Shown here: one piece after another, positions 9,149-18,158 of the stretch
How the letters are laid out: each line of letters starts with the position of its first letter
How positions within the stretch are numbered: the first letter of the stretch is position 1
From: Lentzea sp. NBRC 105346
GTDB taxonomy: Bacteria > Actinomycetota > Actinomycetes > Mycobacteriales > Pseudonocardiaceae
Direction of reading: 5' to 3'
Assembly: GCF_030269605.1 (NCBI RefSeq)
Contig: NZ_BSTQ01000009.1
Coordinates: 248,001 to 312,000, forward strand
Length of the DNA: 64,000 nucleotides
Program-made: the position numbers and the translations under genes
The notes under the pieces: model-generated
Told to the model about the DNA's origin: nothing
What the model saw: the letters and a program-made list of their open reading frames with translations, nothing else
The model's database searches: none

Positions 9149-9901
9149 TCAGGCTGCCTGCGCTGGCGGACGGGTGTTGTCGGCGACGAGCCTCAGGCGA
9201 CGGCGAGACGTCCGCTCGGCATCAACTTCGGCCTGCCACTCGGAGAACCGGCGGCCTGCCAACCGCCTGAGGTAGAAGGGAATGCGGTTCGCAGGCACAC
9301 CCACCAGCCGTGGACCGAGCACTGCGAGCAGGTCGCTTGCCTCCTGCGACGTCCACCCGGCCGCCGCAATGGCTTCCTCATCGGGAAAGACGTCGGCGAC
9401 GCGGTCAACAGCCGGGTCGAGTGCGCCGTCCTGAGTGCCGCCGTACGAGTACACCCACAGGAAGTTCGGCGGCGGGTCCGATTCGACGAGCGCGCGGAAT
9501 CGCGCGATCTCTTTGGTGTAGGCATAGAAGTTCGTGTCCGGGCGCGCACGGCAGATGTCCAGCCACGCCTGCAAGTAGAGGTCGGAGAAGAAGTCGCCGG
9601 AGTCGTGGATCCGGATCCAGCCGCCACGGAACTTGAGTGCGCCGAGCTCCGTGAGCATCGCTGACTTCCAGCCGGGCAGGTCGTCCAGGACGTACGTTAG
9701 GTTGGCCTCGTGCTTGGCGCGCACGATGGGCCAGGTGTAGGTGCCGTGGCGGGCGTAGCAGACCTGCGCGCAGATCCCTGCGCTCGGGCACGTGTTGTAG
9801 GTGCGGCCGTCGGGCAGCCGACCTGCCCACGCTGGGAGGGACCAGTTCCACACGCCGATCTGGCGCATCTCGCGGTTCTGGGTGAGCAGTCGAGTGGACA
9901 T
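9149..9901 (-). CDS. GP88-like cysteine-motif protein
   Basis: This soluble protein of about 250 residues has a cysteine cluster, C38-P-S-A-G-I-C44-A-Q-V-C48-Y-A-R-H-G, followed by conserved stretches (RIHDSGDFFSDLYLQAWLDI and FYAYTKEIARF). This pattern matches the GP88 domain family known from phages and actinobacterial mobile elements. The C-x5-C-x3-C spacing suggests a metal or Fe-S site, but no biochemical role is established that I can name. I chose ATG 9901, which has GGGGA upstream; earlier in-frame starts would overlap the VirB4 gene. It is curiously placed between the two transfer ATPases. Confidence 0.7.
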   Translation of the reverse strand: MSTRLLTQNREMRQIGVWNWSLPAWAGRLPDGRTYNTCPSAGICAQVCYARHGTYTWPIVRAKHEANLTYVLDDLPGWKSAMLTELGALKFRGGWIRIHDSGDFFSDLYLQAWLDICRARPDTNFYAYTKEIARFRALVESDPPPNFLWVYSYGGTQDGALDPAVDRVADVFPDEEAIAAAGWTSQEASDLLAVLGPRLVGVPANRIPFYLRRLAGRRFSEWQAEVDAERTSRRRLRLVADNTRPPAQAA

Positions 9902-9917
9902 GAGCATCCCCAGGTAG

Positions 9918-11738
9918 CTAGGCGGCGTCGAGGTCGACGAAGGAGTTCTCGAGGTCGGGCGAGGCCTCGGCATACTCGGCGAGCTCCGCCGGGTCCGACG
10001 TGACGAGGTGGTGCTCCACCGGTGAGGCGATGGACTGGAATGCCACCCGTTGCGTGCCGGTGCTCAGCAGCCCTTGACCGCGGTCGGCGGAGAGCAGGAA
10101 CTGGCGTTCGCCCATCGAGAGGTCGAACGTGCGGGTGATCTCGTCGATCGCCTGGGAAGCCTGGCGCAGCAGGATCTGCGTTGCCGCGTTGGCGACGACC
10201 GCCTTGCCGAGGTCGGTGCCCAGCACATCGGCGGTGTCCTGAGTTGCCACGGTGAGGCCGGCCCACTGCTTGCGCGAAGCCTTGGCCATGCGGACCAGGA
10301 ACTCGGCGCCGGCAGGTTGCTTCATCAGCAGCCAGGCCTCGTCGACCACGACCAGCCGCGGTTTGCGGATCGCCGGGTTGGAGACCTGCCGCCAGACCGC
10401 GTCCAGCGTCAGCAGGGTGCCGATCGGCTTGAGCTCGTCGGCGAGATCCCGCAGCGAGAAGACCACGAGGTGTCCCTCAGGCCGCGTCGACGTGGGGCCG
10501 GAGAACAACCCGGAGAACGCACCTGTGAGGTACGGGTGCAGCCGTGCGGCGAGGTCGACTCCGACGGGATCGCCGCCGTTCGCCAAGGTCTCGGCAAGGT
10601 CGGCGAGCAGTGGTGCTGGCCGGGTCCAGGTGCGTGAATCAGAAGTGATGCCAGCGCGCTGGTAGGTCGACGCGATGGCCTTGTCCAGCACGGCGCGCTC
10701 GGACGCGGTGAGCTCGCTGTCGAGGAGCACCGAGATGACGGTGTGCAGGAACAGGCTCCGGCGGATGAGCGCGTCTCGAGGTGCGGTGCGGCGGCCGTCC
10801 GGACGGGTGTGAACCGGCAGGTCCATCGGGTTGAGTCGGACGTGCTCGGCACCAAGTTGTACGTACGTGCCGCCGACCGCACCCGCGAGCCGGGCGTACT
10901 CGTCCTCGGGGTCGATGACGTGGACCTCGATGCCGCGGTACAGCGACCGCAGCAGCTCCAGCTTCACCAAGTACGACTTGCCTGCGCCAGACCGTCCGAG
11001 GATCACTGAGTTGTGGTTGTCCAGTGCGAACCGATCGTGGTGCACGAGTCCCTGGCTTCCGATGTTGAAGCCGTACAGCACGCCGCTCGGCGCCCCGACA
11101 GAAGTCGGGTCCGGCAGTGGCAGGTCCGGTGAGGTGAACGGGAACGCCGAGGACAGAGCGCTGGTGTCGAAGGTTCGGCGCATGCCGACCAGGTCCAGCC
11201 CCATTGGCAGGCTCGTGACCCAACCTTGCAAGCTGCGGTAGGTCGTCGGCTTGCAGTCCAGGAGCAACGACGCTGCGAGCGACCGGACCGCGGCCACCTC
11301 GTCGGCGAGAGCGTCTTCGGTCGCCGCGTGCACAGTCAGGTACAGACCGAACCGGTAGAGCTTGCCCTCGCCGCGAGCAACTCGTGCTGCCATGTCGTAG
11401 GCGTCCTCAGTCGCCGCCTCGACCTGAGGATCGAGCAACCGCCCTTTCTCGCTGGTGTGTCGACGTCCGGACTCCAGTTTTGACAGCTGCTTCTTGAGCC
11501 TGGCGGCGGCGGTGACGGGGTCGACAGGCTCGATGTGCAGCGAGACGTCGACCCGACCGGGATAGGTGAGCAGCGGCTGGAGCCAACCTGGGTGAACCTC
11601 TCGCGGGTAGCCGACGACGGCGAACGACGCGACCCACTCGTTGCCGACTTCCAGCGCTCGGGGATGAACTGACAGGGCGTCCGGTGTGAACGAGCTGGAG
11701 CTGTTGCGGTGTTTGGCTTTGCTCTTCATCAGGTCCAC
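9918..11738 (-). CDS. VirB4-like transfer ATPase
   Basis: This 606-residue ATPase would energise assembly of the type IV channel. The N-terminal 220 residues form the VirB4/TraC-type interaction region. The C-terminal half has Walker A GRSGAGKS (248-255), EVHVIDPEDEYARLA, Walker B RLVVVDEAW, and a VATQDTADVLG segment, all typical of VirB4/CagE proteins. No membrane helix is evident. It overlaps the PrgI-family gene by 10 bases, indicating translational coupling. At about 600 residues it is shorter than proteobacterial VirB4 but usual for Gram-positive TcpF/VirB4 types. Confidence 0.9.
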   Translation of the reverse strand: MDLMKSKAKHRNSSSSFTPDALSVHPRALEVGNEWVASFAVVGYPREVHPGWLQPLLTYPGRVDVSLHIEPVDPVTAAARLKKQLSKLESGRRHTSEKGRLLDPQVEAATEDAYDMAARVARGEGKLYRFGLYLTVHAATEDALADEVAAVRSLAASLLLDCKPTTYRSLQGWVTSLPMGLDLVGMRRTFDTSALSSAFPFTSPDLPLPDPTSVGAPSGVLYGFNIGSQGLVHHDRFALDNHNSVILGRSGAGKSYLVKLELLRSLYRGIEVHVIDPEDEYARLAGAVGGTYVQLGAEHVRLNPMDLPVHTRPDGRRTAPRDALIRRSLFLHTVISVLLDSELTASERAVLDKAIASTYQRAGITSDSRTWTRPAPLLADLAETLANGGDPVGVDLAARLHPYLTGAFSGLFSGPTSTRPEGHLVVFSLRDLADELKPIGTLLTLDAVWRQVSNPAIRKPRLVVVDEAWLLMKQPAGAEFLVRMAKASRKQWAGLTVATQDTADVLGTDLGKAVVANAATQILLRQASQAIDEITRTFDLSMGERQFLLSADRGQGLLSTGTQRVAFQSIASPVEHHLVTSDPAELAEYAEASPDLENSFVDLDAA

Positions 11739-12712
11739 CTCGGCTCAAGCTCGTCGTTCCAGCCCTCGTCCGGAACGCTCGTGATGACTTCGTCCGAACC
11801 TGCGAGACCGGAGTTCGGCGGGAGGAAGCTGTCGGGATTGCACGCCGTGGCGAGCACCGCGGTGGCTTGTCCGGCGTCCAGCGGAGTGACCACGATCCCC
11901 GACGGCGAGAGCAGCTCGACCGCTTCGCCGAGCCTGCGCACCAGCCTCGCTTCACCAGCTCGACGGGCGCCGTCGTCGGCCTGATTGGCTGTGGCCAGCG
12001 GTTCGCGCAGGACCAGAAGGACCTGGCGGCGCAGCAGCTCGGTCGCGCGGCCGAGTTGGTCGAGGTACTCGGCGTGTTCGCGGGCAGCCTGTTCCAGAGC
12101 GGGGTGCGGCAAGCCGCCGGCCTGGTCGCGGAGTTCGGCGATCTGCCCGGACAGGTCCAGCCGCTCCGCACGCACCAGCACCTGAACCGGAGCGGTCAGC
12201 GAATGCAGGTACCGCCCGAACGAAGCGACGAGCGACTCCTGTTCGGCCGGTGTGCGGAGGCTGAAGTTGACGGTCGAGCAGACCGCGACGACGGCAACAC
12301 CGTCCTTGCCGAGGTCGATGACGCCGGTGTCGGTGACCGCCTCGGCAGGCAGCCGAAGTTCGGCGGGCTGAGCAGCTGACTGATCGTGATCTAGCCACTC
12401 GGGCACCTGCAGAACGCCTTCGGGAGCTGACACCTGATGCCGTGGGCTCAGCCGTTGCCGCAATGCCGCCAGCACCAACCGGTCCAGCGAGATGCCGTCG
12501 CGTTGTCCCAGCGCGAGGAACGCCGATGCGATTCCGATCGGAACCGCGACGGCCAGGAAGACCGCGAGAGGAACGAGTCCGCGGGTCAACGTGTACGTCC
12601 CGTACAACACCATCCCGGTGACAACCAGGATGAGCAGCTGGCGTGCGGTCAGCGGGCCGATCACCCGGTCCTCGCGGTCGACGTCGGCGGGAATCCTCAC
12701 GGGATGGCTCAT
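11729..12712 (-). CDS. PrgI-family inner-membrane transfer protein (VirB3-like)
   Basis: This 327-residue protein begins with the PrgI signature region (PVRIPADVDREDRVIGPLTA), then two transmembrane helices (about 24-43 and 46-68), and then a soluble C-terminal domain. PrgI-type proteins replace VirB3 in Gram-positive type IV systems and bind VirB4 at the membrane. It overlaps VirB6-like and VirB4-like genes on either side by 4 and 10 bases, keeping the usual VirB6-VirB3-VirB4 gene neighbourhood in one coupled block. The function of the roughly 250-residue soluble part is unknown to me. Confidence 0.83.
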   Translation of the reverse strand: MSHPVRIPADVDREDRVIGPLTARQLLILVVTGMVLYGTYTLTRGLVPLAVFLAVAVPIGIASAFLALGQRDGISLDRLVLAALRQRLSPRHQVSAPEGVLQVPEWLDHDQSAAQPAELRLPAEAVTDTGVIDLGKDGVAVVAVCSTVNFSLRTPAEQESLVASFGRYLHSLTAPVQVLVRAERLDLSGQIAELRDQAGGLPHPALEQAAREHAEYLDQLGRATELLRRQVLLVLREPLATANQADDGARRAGEARLVRRLGEAVELLSPSGIVVTPLDAGQATAVLATACNPDSFLPPNSGLAGSDEVITSVPDEGWNDELEPRWT

Positions 12713-14439
12713 TTCTTCTCACCTCCAGGTGCTGGTTTCGGCGCACGGAACAGCGGAGGCGGAACGGAGTGGACGCGCTGACGGGCGTCGCCGATCCGAG
12801 GTTCCGGCTGTGCCTGCTGGAACACGGGCGGGGCGGGAGCAGTCCTTTGCGGGCGTGGCGGCGTCTGCGGTGCGGGCTTGACCGCTGGCTGGAACCGAAG
12901 CTGGGACGGCACCGACGCCACTCGGATCGGACGTGCCGGCGGCGGAACGGCACCGCCTCGGCGGGGACCTCCAGCGGCCTGGAACAGCGGTTGCGATCCA
13001 GGCTGCGGGCCTCGTCGCGGCCCAGTTGCTACGCGCTCAGGCGCCGAGCTGAACTCTGGCTTTGTCGGCCCTGCAGTTGCGGGCACTACGGCGGGTTCGT
13101 GAACGGTTTGCTGAGGCTGCGGCTGCAGGAACGTCGGTTGCTGGGACGGTACGCGTGTCCGTCGGGCGCCGCGTAGGCGCTCTGCGTCGTATGCCTCCTT
13201 GAGGCGTGTGGTGACCGCCTCAGGTGTGGAAGGAAAGCGTGGCTGAGGTGGCCACGGAGGATCTGCCGCCGAAGCACGTGCGGTTCCAGTCGAGCGCTTC
13301 GCAGCGTGAGCAGCAACGCCGGCGAAACGTCCACCACCGATCAGCGCCATGGCTTTGCCGAAGACGAACGCACGCGCCAGTCCGCTGAGGAACGAACGGC
13401 CGCCACTACCGACTTTGACTTGCTGCATCACCCAGGTGGGGATCTTCACCAGGATCCACACCAGTGCGATGAGGACGATCAGGTTGACGATGCCGTCGGA
13501 GCTCGGCCTGCCGAAGAAGTTGAAGCCGCCTGGTTGCAAGAAGACCTTCAGCGCGCAGATGAGCGTGAGACTTTGCCCGACCTGTATGCCGAGCACGCCT
13601 GCTCCAGCGCGCCAGAACCAGTGGGCCACGCCTTCGGTCTGAGGCAGTCCGTGACACATCAGGGCCAGAGGTGCGCCTGCAATCAGAAGGACCGTGAGCC
13701 CGACCCGGACGACATAGCCGATCAGCAGGCCGATCAACAGGATCGCCAGAGCGAGCGACAGCAGTCCGGCGAAGAGCCCACCATCGACCAACGACGTGGC
13801 CACCAGCGCCACGAGCAATTCGGACAGCGCTCGCCCGGCGCTCTCCGGATCCAACCCGTCCCCGAGCACCGCCAACGAGGCGGCGTTGGCGAACCTGATG
13901 GCTTGATCGGCGAGCAACAGGCTGAGGTTCGCCGCGAGAAAGCCGACCACGACTCGTGGCGCGATCTCGCGGATCGAGTGTCGCGTCTGGACGCTCTGGT
14001 GACTCATCACCAGGATCCCGGCGACCAACACCAACAGCGAGTACACGGCGACCACGAACAGCCGCGACTGCTCCCAGATCTCGCCGATGCGGGGCAACTG
14101 GTCGAGCGTCGGCGTGGACAGCAAGGTGTCGCCGAGCAGCCGCAGCAACCAGTTCAGCGACTCGCCGACCAACACGTTCACGAACGAGCTAAAGCCATCG
14201 CGCACGCACGCGGTCAGGTCGGTGATGCCACACTCGGAGTCGGCCTTTGCCGTTTGCGGCGGGTTAACGGTCGGCGGTGCAGACGTCGTGGACGGTGGTG
14301 ATGGAGGCGGCGGTGGGGGAGCGCTCGGCTGCGCAGCGGCGGTGGCCGTCGCGAGGCCGAGCAACACGGCGACGATGCTGAGCAACAAGGCCACACGCCA
14401 GCGCCGCGGCCGGAACGTGGGCGGGGTGCTGGCGGCCAT
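12709..14439 (-). CDS. VirB6/TrbL-like polytopic transfer channel protein
   Basis: This 576-residue protein has a signal-type N-terminus (about 15-36), a short Pro-rich linker (PPPPPPSPPS), and then six or so hydrophobic helices between about residues 90 and 350. These include LFVVAVYSLLVLVAGILVMS and LSLALAILLIGLLIGYVV. The last 200 residues are Pro/Gln/Arg-rich and probably cytoplasmic and disordered. This layout is that of VirB6/TrbL channel components. It follows the pilin-like gene by 3 bases and overlaps the PrgI gene by 4. Confidence 0.82.
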   Translation of the reverse strand: MAASTPPTFRPRRWRVALLLSIVAVLLGLATATAAAQPSAPPPPPPSPPSTTSAPPTVNPPQTAKADSECGITDLTACVRDGFSSFVNVLVGESLNWLLRLLGDTLLSTPTLDQLPRIGEIWEQSRLFVVAVYSLLVLVAGILVMSHQSVQTRHSIREIAPRVVVGFLAANLSLLLADQAIRFANAASLAVLGDGLDPESAGRALSELLVALVATSLVDGGLFAGLLSLALAILLIGLLIGYVVRVGLTVLLIAGAPLALMCHGLPQTEGVAHWFWRAGAGVLGIQVGQSLTLICALKVFLQPGGFNFFGRPSSDGIVNLIVLIALVWILVKIPTWVMQQVKVGSGGRSFLSGLARAFVFGKAMALIGGGRFAGVAAHAAKRSTGTARASAADPPWPPQPRFPSTPEAVTTRLKEAYDAERLRGARRTRVPSQQPTFLQPQPQQTVHEPAVVPATAGPTKPEFSSAPERVATGPRRGPQPGSQPLFQAAGGPRRGGAVPPPARPIRVASVPSQLRFQPAVKPAPQTPPRPQRTAPAPPVFQQAQPEPRIGDARQRVHSVPPPLFRAPKPAPGGEKK

Positions 14440-14442
14440 CGC

Positions 14443-14811
14443 TCAGGCCCCCACGATCCCTTTGAGGATCTCCACGACGAGCGGTGCGAGCGCAGCCAAG
14501 CCGTAGCCCCAAGCCGCGGACTTGAAGCACTCCTTGGCCTTCTCCTGTTCGCTGGGATCGCCGCCACCGACGACGCGTCGGACGCCGCCGATGGTCAGGA
14601 ACACGGTCGCGAGGCCCGCGAGAATGCCCATGATCCAGTTCCGGATGTTGTTGAGGACGTCGCCGACGGACCCGGCCAGGGCGATGGCCGAGGTGTCGGC
14701 GTGAGCCGCCGAGGCTGACGCGAGCAGCGCGATGGCGACGAGTTGCACGAGCAGTACGCGCGCCCGTCGATGCGAGCGTGTTGGCGCGGTGGATCGTTCG
14801 ATCAGGCGCAT
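14443..14811 (-). CDS. Small VirB2/TrbC pilin-like membrane protein
   Basis: This 122-residue protein has a basic N-terminus, a signal segment ending near SAAHA (residues about 19-38), and two hydrophobic helices (about 57-80 and 102-120) separated by a short polar loop (VVGGGDPSEQEKAKE). Size and topology match VirB2/TrbC-type pilins. It lies directly before the VirB6-like gene and overlaps the regulator gene upstream by 10 bases. Sequence alone does not prove pilus formation. Confidence 0.72.
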   Translation of the reverse strand: MRLIERSTAPTRSHRRARVLLVQLVAIALLASASAAHADTSAIALAGSVGDVLNNIRNWIMGILAGLATVFLTIGGVRRVVGGGDPSEQEKAKECFKSAAWGYGLAALAPLVVEILKGIVGA

Positions 14812-15662
14812 CGGGGCACCTCCGAAGACGGGGCTGAACGCGGGTCTGTCCCGCAGCCCTGAACTCCGGATTTCGCGTCCGGTTTGGACACGCGCGTCAC
14901 GGACTTCTCGTCCACTTCGGCCTCGGTGCCGTCATCACGCAGGTACGCGACGAGCCGGACCTCGGCGCGCTTGCGAGCCTTGTAGACCGCCCACTCGCTC
15001 ACCTCGTGCGTCGCAGCCCAGTCGCGAACGGACACCTCTTCCAGCCGGGTCGCACCGATGAGCGTGGCTTCGGTCTGAGTCAGGACTCCGTCGCGAACGG
15101 CGCGGGCGAGGACGAGGTCCGGGTGTCCCCACGGTGCGTGAGGTGGAGCGGAACGGAACCCCTGCGCGACCGGAATCGGACTCGCGAGCGCTTCGACGAG
15201 CGCGTCGTACCCGGACCGGTACGCCGCCCAGCGGAGTCGGAGCATGATTCGTGGCGGATGCAGGTCGATGGTCGCCAACGCGGCGAGGAAGCCGCGCAGA
15301 ACTTCGGCGTGCACGTCAGCCGGATCGCCGGCGAACCGGGCGGACAGCGTGGCTGCGACGGAGGTCAGAGCGGGCAACGCGACCCCGACCGCGGCAACCG
15401 TCCAGGTGGCTCCTTCCGCACGCGATCGCAGCACCAGATGTGCCCACACCGCGTCCTTCGTCGACTGTGCACAGCTGCGCGCGAGCAGGTGGTCGCGGAC
15501 CTCGTCCAGCGGAAGTTGCCGGTTCGGAAGTCCCTCGAAGTCGCGACCGTCGAGCGACACCGGATGCGGTCCAGTGACCAGCCAGGTGAAGGTGTCGCGG
15601 GCGATGTCCAACGAGTTCGTCGTGTAGTCATCGCTGCTGCGAATTACGGGTTTCGGTGCCAT
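14802..15662 (-). CDS. Sigma-factor-like DNA-binding regulator at head of transfer operon
   Basis: This protein has about 286 residues. The C-terminal part (about 195-255) looks like a sigma-70 region-4 helix-turn-helix: VLTQTEATLIGATRLEEVSV, then RDWAATHEVSEWAVYKARKR. The N-terminal half is helical without a clear region 2. ATG 15662 has AGGAG 7 bases upstream; a start at 15725 would add 21 residues without such support. As first gene of the minus-strand transfer operon it may set transfer expression. Whether it binds RNA polymerase is unknown. Confidence 0.6.
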   Translation of the reverse strand: MAPKPVIRSSDDYTTNSLDIARDTFTWLVTGPHPVSLDGRDFEGLPNRQLPLDEVRDHLLARSCAQSTKDAVWAHLVLRSRAEGATWTVAAVGVALPALTSVAATLSARFAGDPADVHAEVLRGFLAALATIDLHPPRIMLRLRWAAYRSGYDALVEALASPIPVAQGFRSAPPHAPWGHPDLVLARAVRDGVLTQTEATLIGATRLEEVSVRDWAATHEVSEWAVYKARKRAEVRLVAYLRDDGTEAEVDEKSVTRVSKPDAKSGVQGCGTDPRSAPSSEVPRCA

Positions 15663-16048
15663 GACGTGGCTCCTGTGGTGTCGATGCGGAAAGCAACGAC
15701 GCCATGACACCACGGTCGATACCACGTAAATACCAAGGCGCTGCTAATTGCTGACTAGAAAGTCGCGGAACGCTACTAATCTTCTACTAGGCCGCTTCGA
15801 AGCCTCGCGACGAAGGTTCGGTCGGCACCTGCGGTCAGCGCTGGCTCTCGTCGTCAATCATGCCTTGAACAGGTTCTTTGGTTCGCTGCTAGTTCGGCTC
15901 TAGTAGCGATGAGCCTTCGGCGCGTGGCAGATCTGGGCGCCGTCCTCGTCTCGCGGGAATCTCGTCAGGTTCGGATGTCCAAAATTGCCATGGATTGCGG
16001 AGTTAAGGCGTGTCAGAACCTGGAATCGCTCGGCTAAGGAGATAGGCG
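15663..16048. promoter_or_regulatory. Divergent control region with five [G/T]CTRCTA repeats
   Basis: This 386-base gap separates the transfer operon (minus) from the methyltransferase/int operon (plus) and must carry both promoters. It has no gene. Five copies of a [G/T]CTRCTA motif are visible: 15740-15746, 15772-15778, 15783-15789 and 15885-15891 on the plus strand, and 15901-15907 inverted. Four contain CTAG, rare in high-GC actinomycete DNA. AAGGAG before 16049 is the ribosome site of the first plus-strand gene. The repeats may be operators of an ICE regulator or part of a transfer origin. Confidence 0.5.
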
Positions 16049-16792
16049 ATGATTTCGGCTCGCAACTCCCAAGTGCGCAAACCATCGCTACGTCGCGGTG
16101 GACGTCCAGCTCGACCGGCGCAGCCGAACACCATCTGGCCATGCGGCCAGGATGACCTCTGCGAAGGCACCGGCTTGCTTGCGGACTGGTTGCTGACCGC
16201 GGTCGCCAAGACCGTGACGACCTACACGCAACCGGGCCAACGCGTACTCCTGCTCCACCCAGCGCCGTACCTCACATCGTCGGTGACATCGGCCCGTAGC
16301 CAGCCGCAGCTCAGTCTTTGCGCCGGACTCCACGAGGCGGGCTGGACCGTCGTCCGACTCGGCCGCGGCGTTCAGACGCACACGCCTATCGCGCCCAGCG
16401 CTGAGCAACGCGATGTCGGACTGGTCGAGTCTGAATCCGGACCTGACCGCTACGAGCTCGTACTCGCCGCGGCCGATCCGACCGCGCTCGACTGGTTCCG
16501 TCCGTCCGGCTGGGCCGACATGCTCACGCCTGCCGGAACCCTGGCCGTCATCACTCGCGGCGTTCGCTCCGGTGGTCGCTTCATCGACCCCGCGGAGCGA
16601 TTGGTGCACGCCGCACACGAGGCAGGACTGCGCTACCTCGACCGGATCGCGCTGCTGCACGTACCTCTTCGCGAGGTGCTCCACACTCCTCCGGCGTCAG
16701 CACGGCACCGTCAGGTGCACGACGACCTTCTGGTGTTTGGACGGTCCGTCAGCCCGGCCTGCATCGCGGAGTCGGGAGGTGCCAGCCGATGA
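16049..16792 (+). CDS. Degenerate methyltransferase-like ICE protein
   Basis: This 247-residue protein has a class I methyltransferase-like outline: a beta-strand with PGQRVLLLHPAP in the motif I position, later YELVLAAADP in the motif IV position, and a C-terminal HDDLLVFGR strand. The glycine-rich SAM loop and the S/N-P-P-Y catalytic motif are absent, so enzymatic activity is unlikely. The ribosome site AAGGAG precedes ATG 16049. The stop overlaps the next start (ATGA). It is first of four methyltransferase-type genes in a row; a structural or regulatory role is inferred. Confidence 0.55.
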   Translation: MISARNSQVRKPSLRRGGRPARPAQPNTIWPCGQDDLCEGTGLLADWLLTAVAKTVTTYTQPGQRVLLLHPAPYLTSSVTSARSQPQLSLCAGLHEAGWTVVRLGRGVQTHTPIAPSAEQRDVGLVESESGPDRYELVLAAADPTALDWFRPSGWADMLTPAGTLAVITRGVRSGGRFIDPAERLVHAAHEAGLRYLDRIALLHVPLREVLHTPPASARHRQVHDDLLVFGRSVSPACIAESGGASR

Positions 16793-17598
16793 ACGATGGT
16801 GCAACCTCCGTATGGCCGACCGGGCAGCGCAGCGCCCGTGCACAGCTGCGCGAAGCGGGCTGTATCCCTGGTACCGAGTTCGACCGGGAGCGGATTCCTC
16901 CTGCCGTCGCCGCTCACGCGATCGCGGCGTGGACGCGCACCGGCGACCTCGTGCTCGACCCCGACTGCGGCGCTGGCACCGTCCTGACCGAGTCGCTGCG
17001 CGCAGGCCGTCACGCGCTCGGACTCACCGTCCGCAAGCATTGGTGGGCCCTCGCCCGGGCCAATGTCACCGCCGCGAAGACAGCCGGCGCATGGTGCGAC
17101 GGCTCTGTCCTCGAAGACCGACCGAAGATGCTTGCGACCGTCCGAGCTGCCGGGTTGGTCGGACGAGTCGGACTCGTTCTGACAGCGCTCCGGACCGGAC
17201 CGGAAACGGACCGTGTCGAGTCCGCCATCGGCGAACTCGCCAAGACGCTGCAGTACTGCGAGCCGCTGTTGCGGCCTGGCGGACACGTCGTCATCGTGAC
17301 GCGCCCGCACAGGCGTGCAGACGGGTCGCTCGTCGATTTCGCGAGCCTGGTTATCGCCGCCGCTACCACCGCCGGACTGGTGCTGGTCGAGCGTTGCGTC
17401 GCGCTGTCCGCGGAAGTGCGCGGAAGCCGGCTGGTTGTTCGCGGTTCTCGTAAGTACCACCGAGTTGCACATCACGAGGTGCTCGTCTTCCAGCTTGTAC
17501 ATGAGGTTGAGCTCGCGGCGGAGGCAGCTACTCCTGCACCTCTGAGGACGAGTTTTGTGCATGTGGGCGAACACAGCTGTGGGCGGCGAGCGGCATGA
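16789..17598 (+). CDS. DNA methyltransferase-like protein, catalytic motif lost
   Basis: This 269-residue protein keeps a recognisable SAM-binding motif I (DLVLDPDCGAGTVLTESL, about 52-69) followed by ALGLTVRKHWWALARANV. Where related enzymes have the sequence LVLTSPPYG, it reads LVLTALRTG, so the S-P-P-Y motif is gone. It therefore probably binds SAM but does not methylate DNA. GGGAGGTG precedes ATG 16789. It overlaps the next gene by 4 bases (ATGA), keeping it in one translationally coupled unit. Confidence 0.68.
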   Translation: MNDGATSVWPTGQRSARAQLREAGCIPGTEFDRERIPPAVAAHAIAAWTRTGDLVLDPDCGAGTVLTESLRAGRHALGLTVRKHWWALARANVTAAKTAGAWCDGSVLEDRPKMLATVRAAGLVGRVGLVLTALRTGPETDRVESAIGELAKTLQYCEPLLRPGGHVVIVTRPHRRADGSLVDFASLVIAAATTAGLVLVERCVALSAEVRGSRLVVRGSRKYHRVAHHEVLVFQLVHEVELAAEAATPAPLRTSFVHVGEHSCGRRAA

Positions 17599-18158
17599 CG
17601 GCGGTCTTGGAGGGCCTCCAAAACATGGCCGCTGGGTCTGCGGACTGCGCGGTCATGTGGCCCGCGATCGTGGAAGGACGAGACGGCGTCGAACTTCAGC
17701 GAGCCTTCGTCGAACTTCGGCGCGTGCTCGTGCAGACCGGCACTGTCTGGTTGCGGTTGGCAGACGTCGAGCAGGGTGGCGGTTGGGCTGGAGTGCCTTG
17801 GCGGGTGGTCCTTGCCCTGCAGGCAGCTGGGTGGATCGTGCGCAATGCCGTCGTGTTGCAGCACCGGGTGCCACCTGTGTCTGAACGACGGCGCCTTGAA
17901 CAAGCACACGATCTTGTCTTCCTGCTCGCGAAGTCGAGGACCTACTACTTCGACCGCGATTCGCTTCGCGAAGACTCGAAGGGGCCCGGAGATGTGTGGA
18001 CAAGTGCCTCCGTCTCGCGATGCATCGAGGCGGCTTGTCCGCCTGGCGGCACCGTGCTCGACCCGTTCTGCCGGACGTCAGCTACGGCGGACGCGGCACG
18101 GCGGCTCGGTCGCCGGTTCGTCGGCATCACCACGGGCGAGACGAGGTGGGCGGCATGA
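17595..18158 (+). CDS. Degenerate paralogue of the adjacent DNA methyltransferase
   Basis: This 187-residue protein aligns by eye with the intact enzyme encoded next to it. SVDCVVTSPPYW there corresponds to SADCAVMWPAIV here, and DPFSGTATTG corresponds to DPFCRTSATA (from residue 156). Both catalytic and SAM motifs are altered while the surrounding fold (GVPWRVVLALQAAGW, YYFDRDSL) remains. It therefore looks like an inactive duplicate kept under selection for fold. It also lacks the target-recognition-sized insert. The stop overlaps the next start (ATGA). Confidence 0.72.
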   Translation: MTAVLEGLQNMAAGSADCAVMWPAIVEGRDGVELQRAFVELRRVLVQTGTVWLRLADVEQGGGWAGVPWRVVLALQAAGWIVRNAVVLQHRVPPVSERRRLEQAHDLVFLLAKSRTYYFDRDSLREDSKGPGDVWTSASVSRCIEAACPPGGTVLDPFCRTSATADAARRLGRRFVGITTGETRWAA

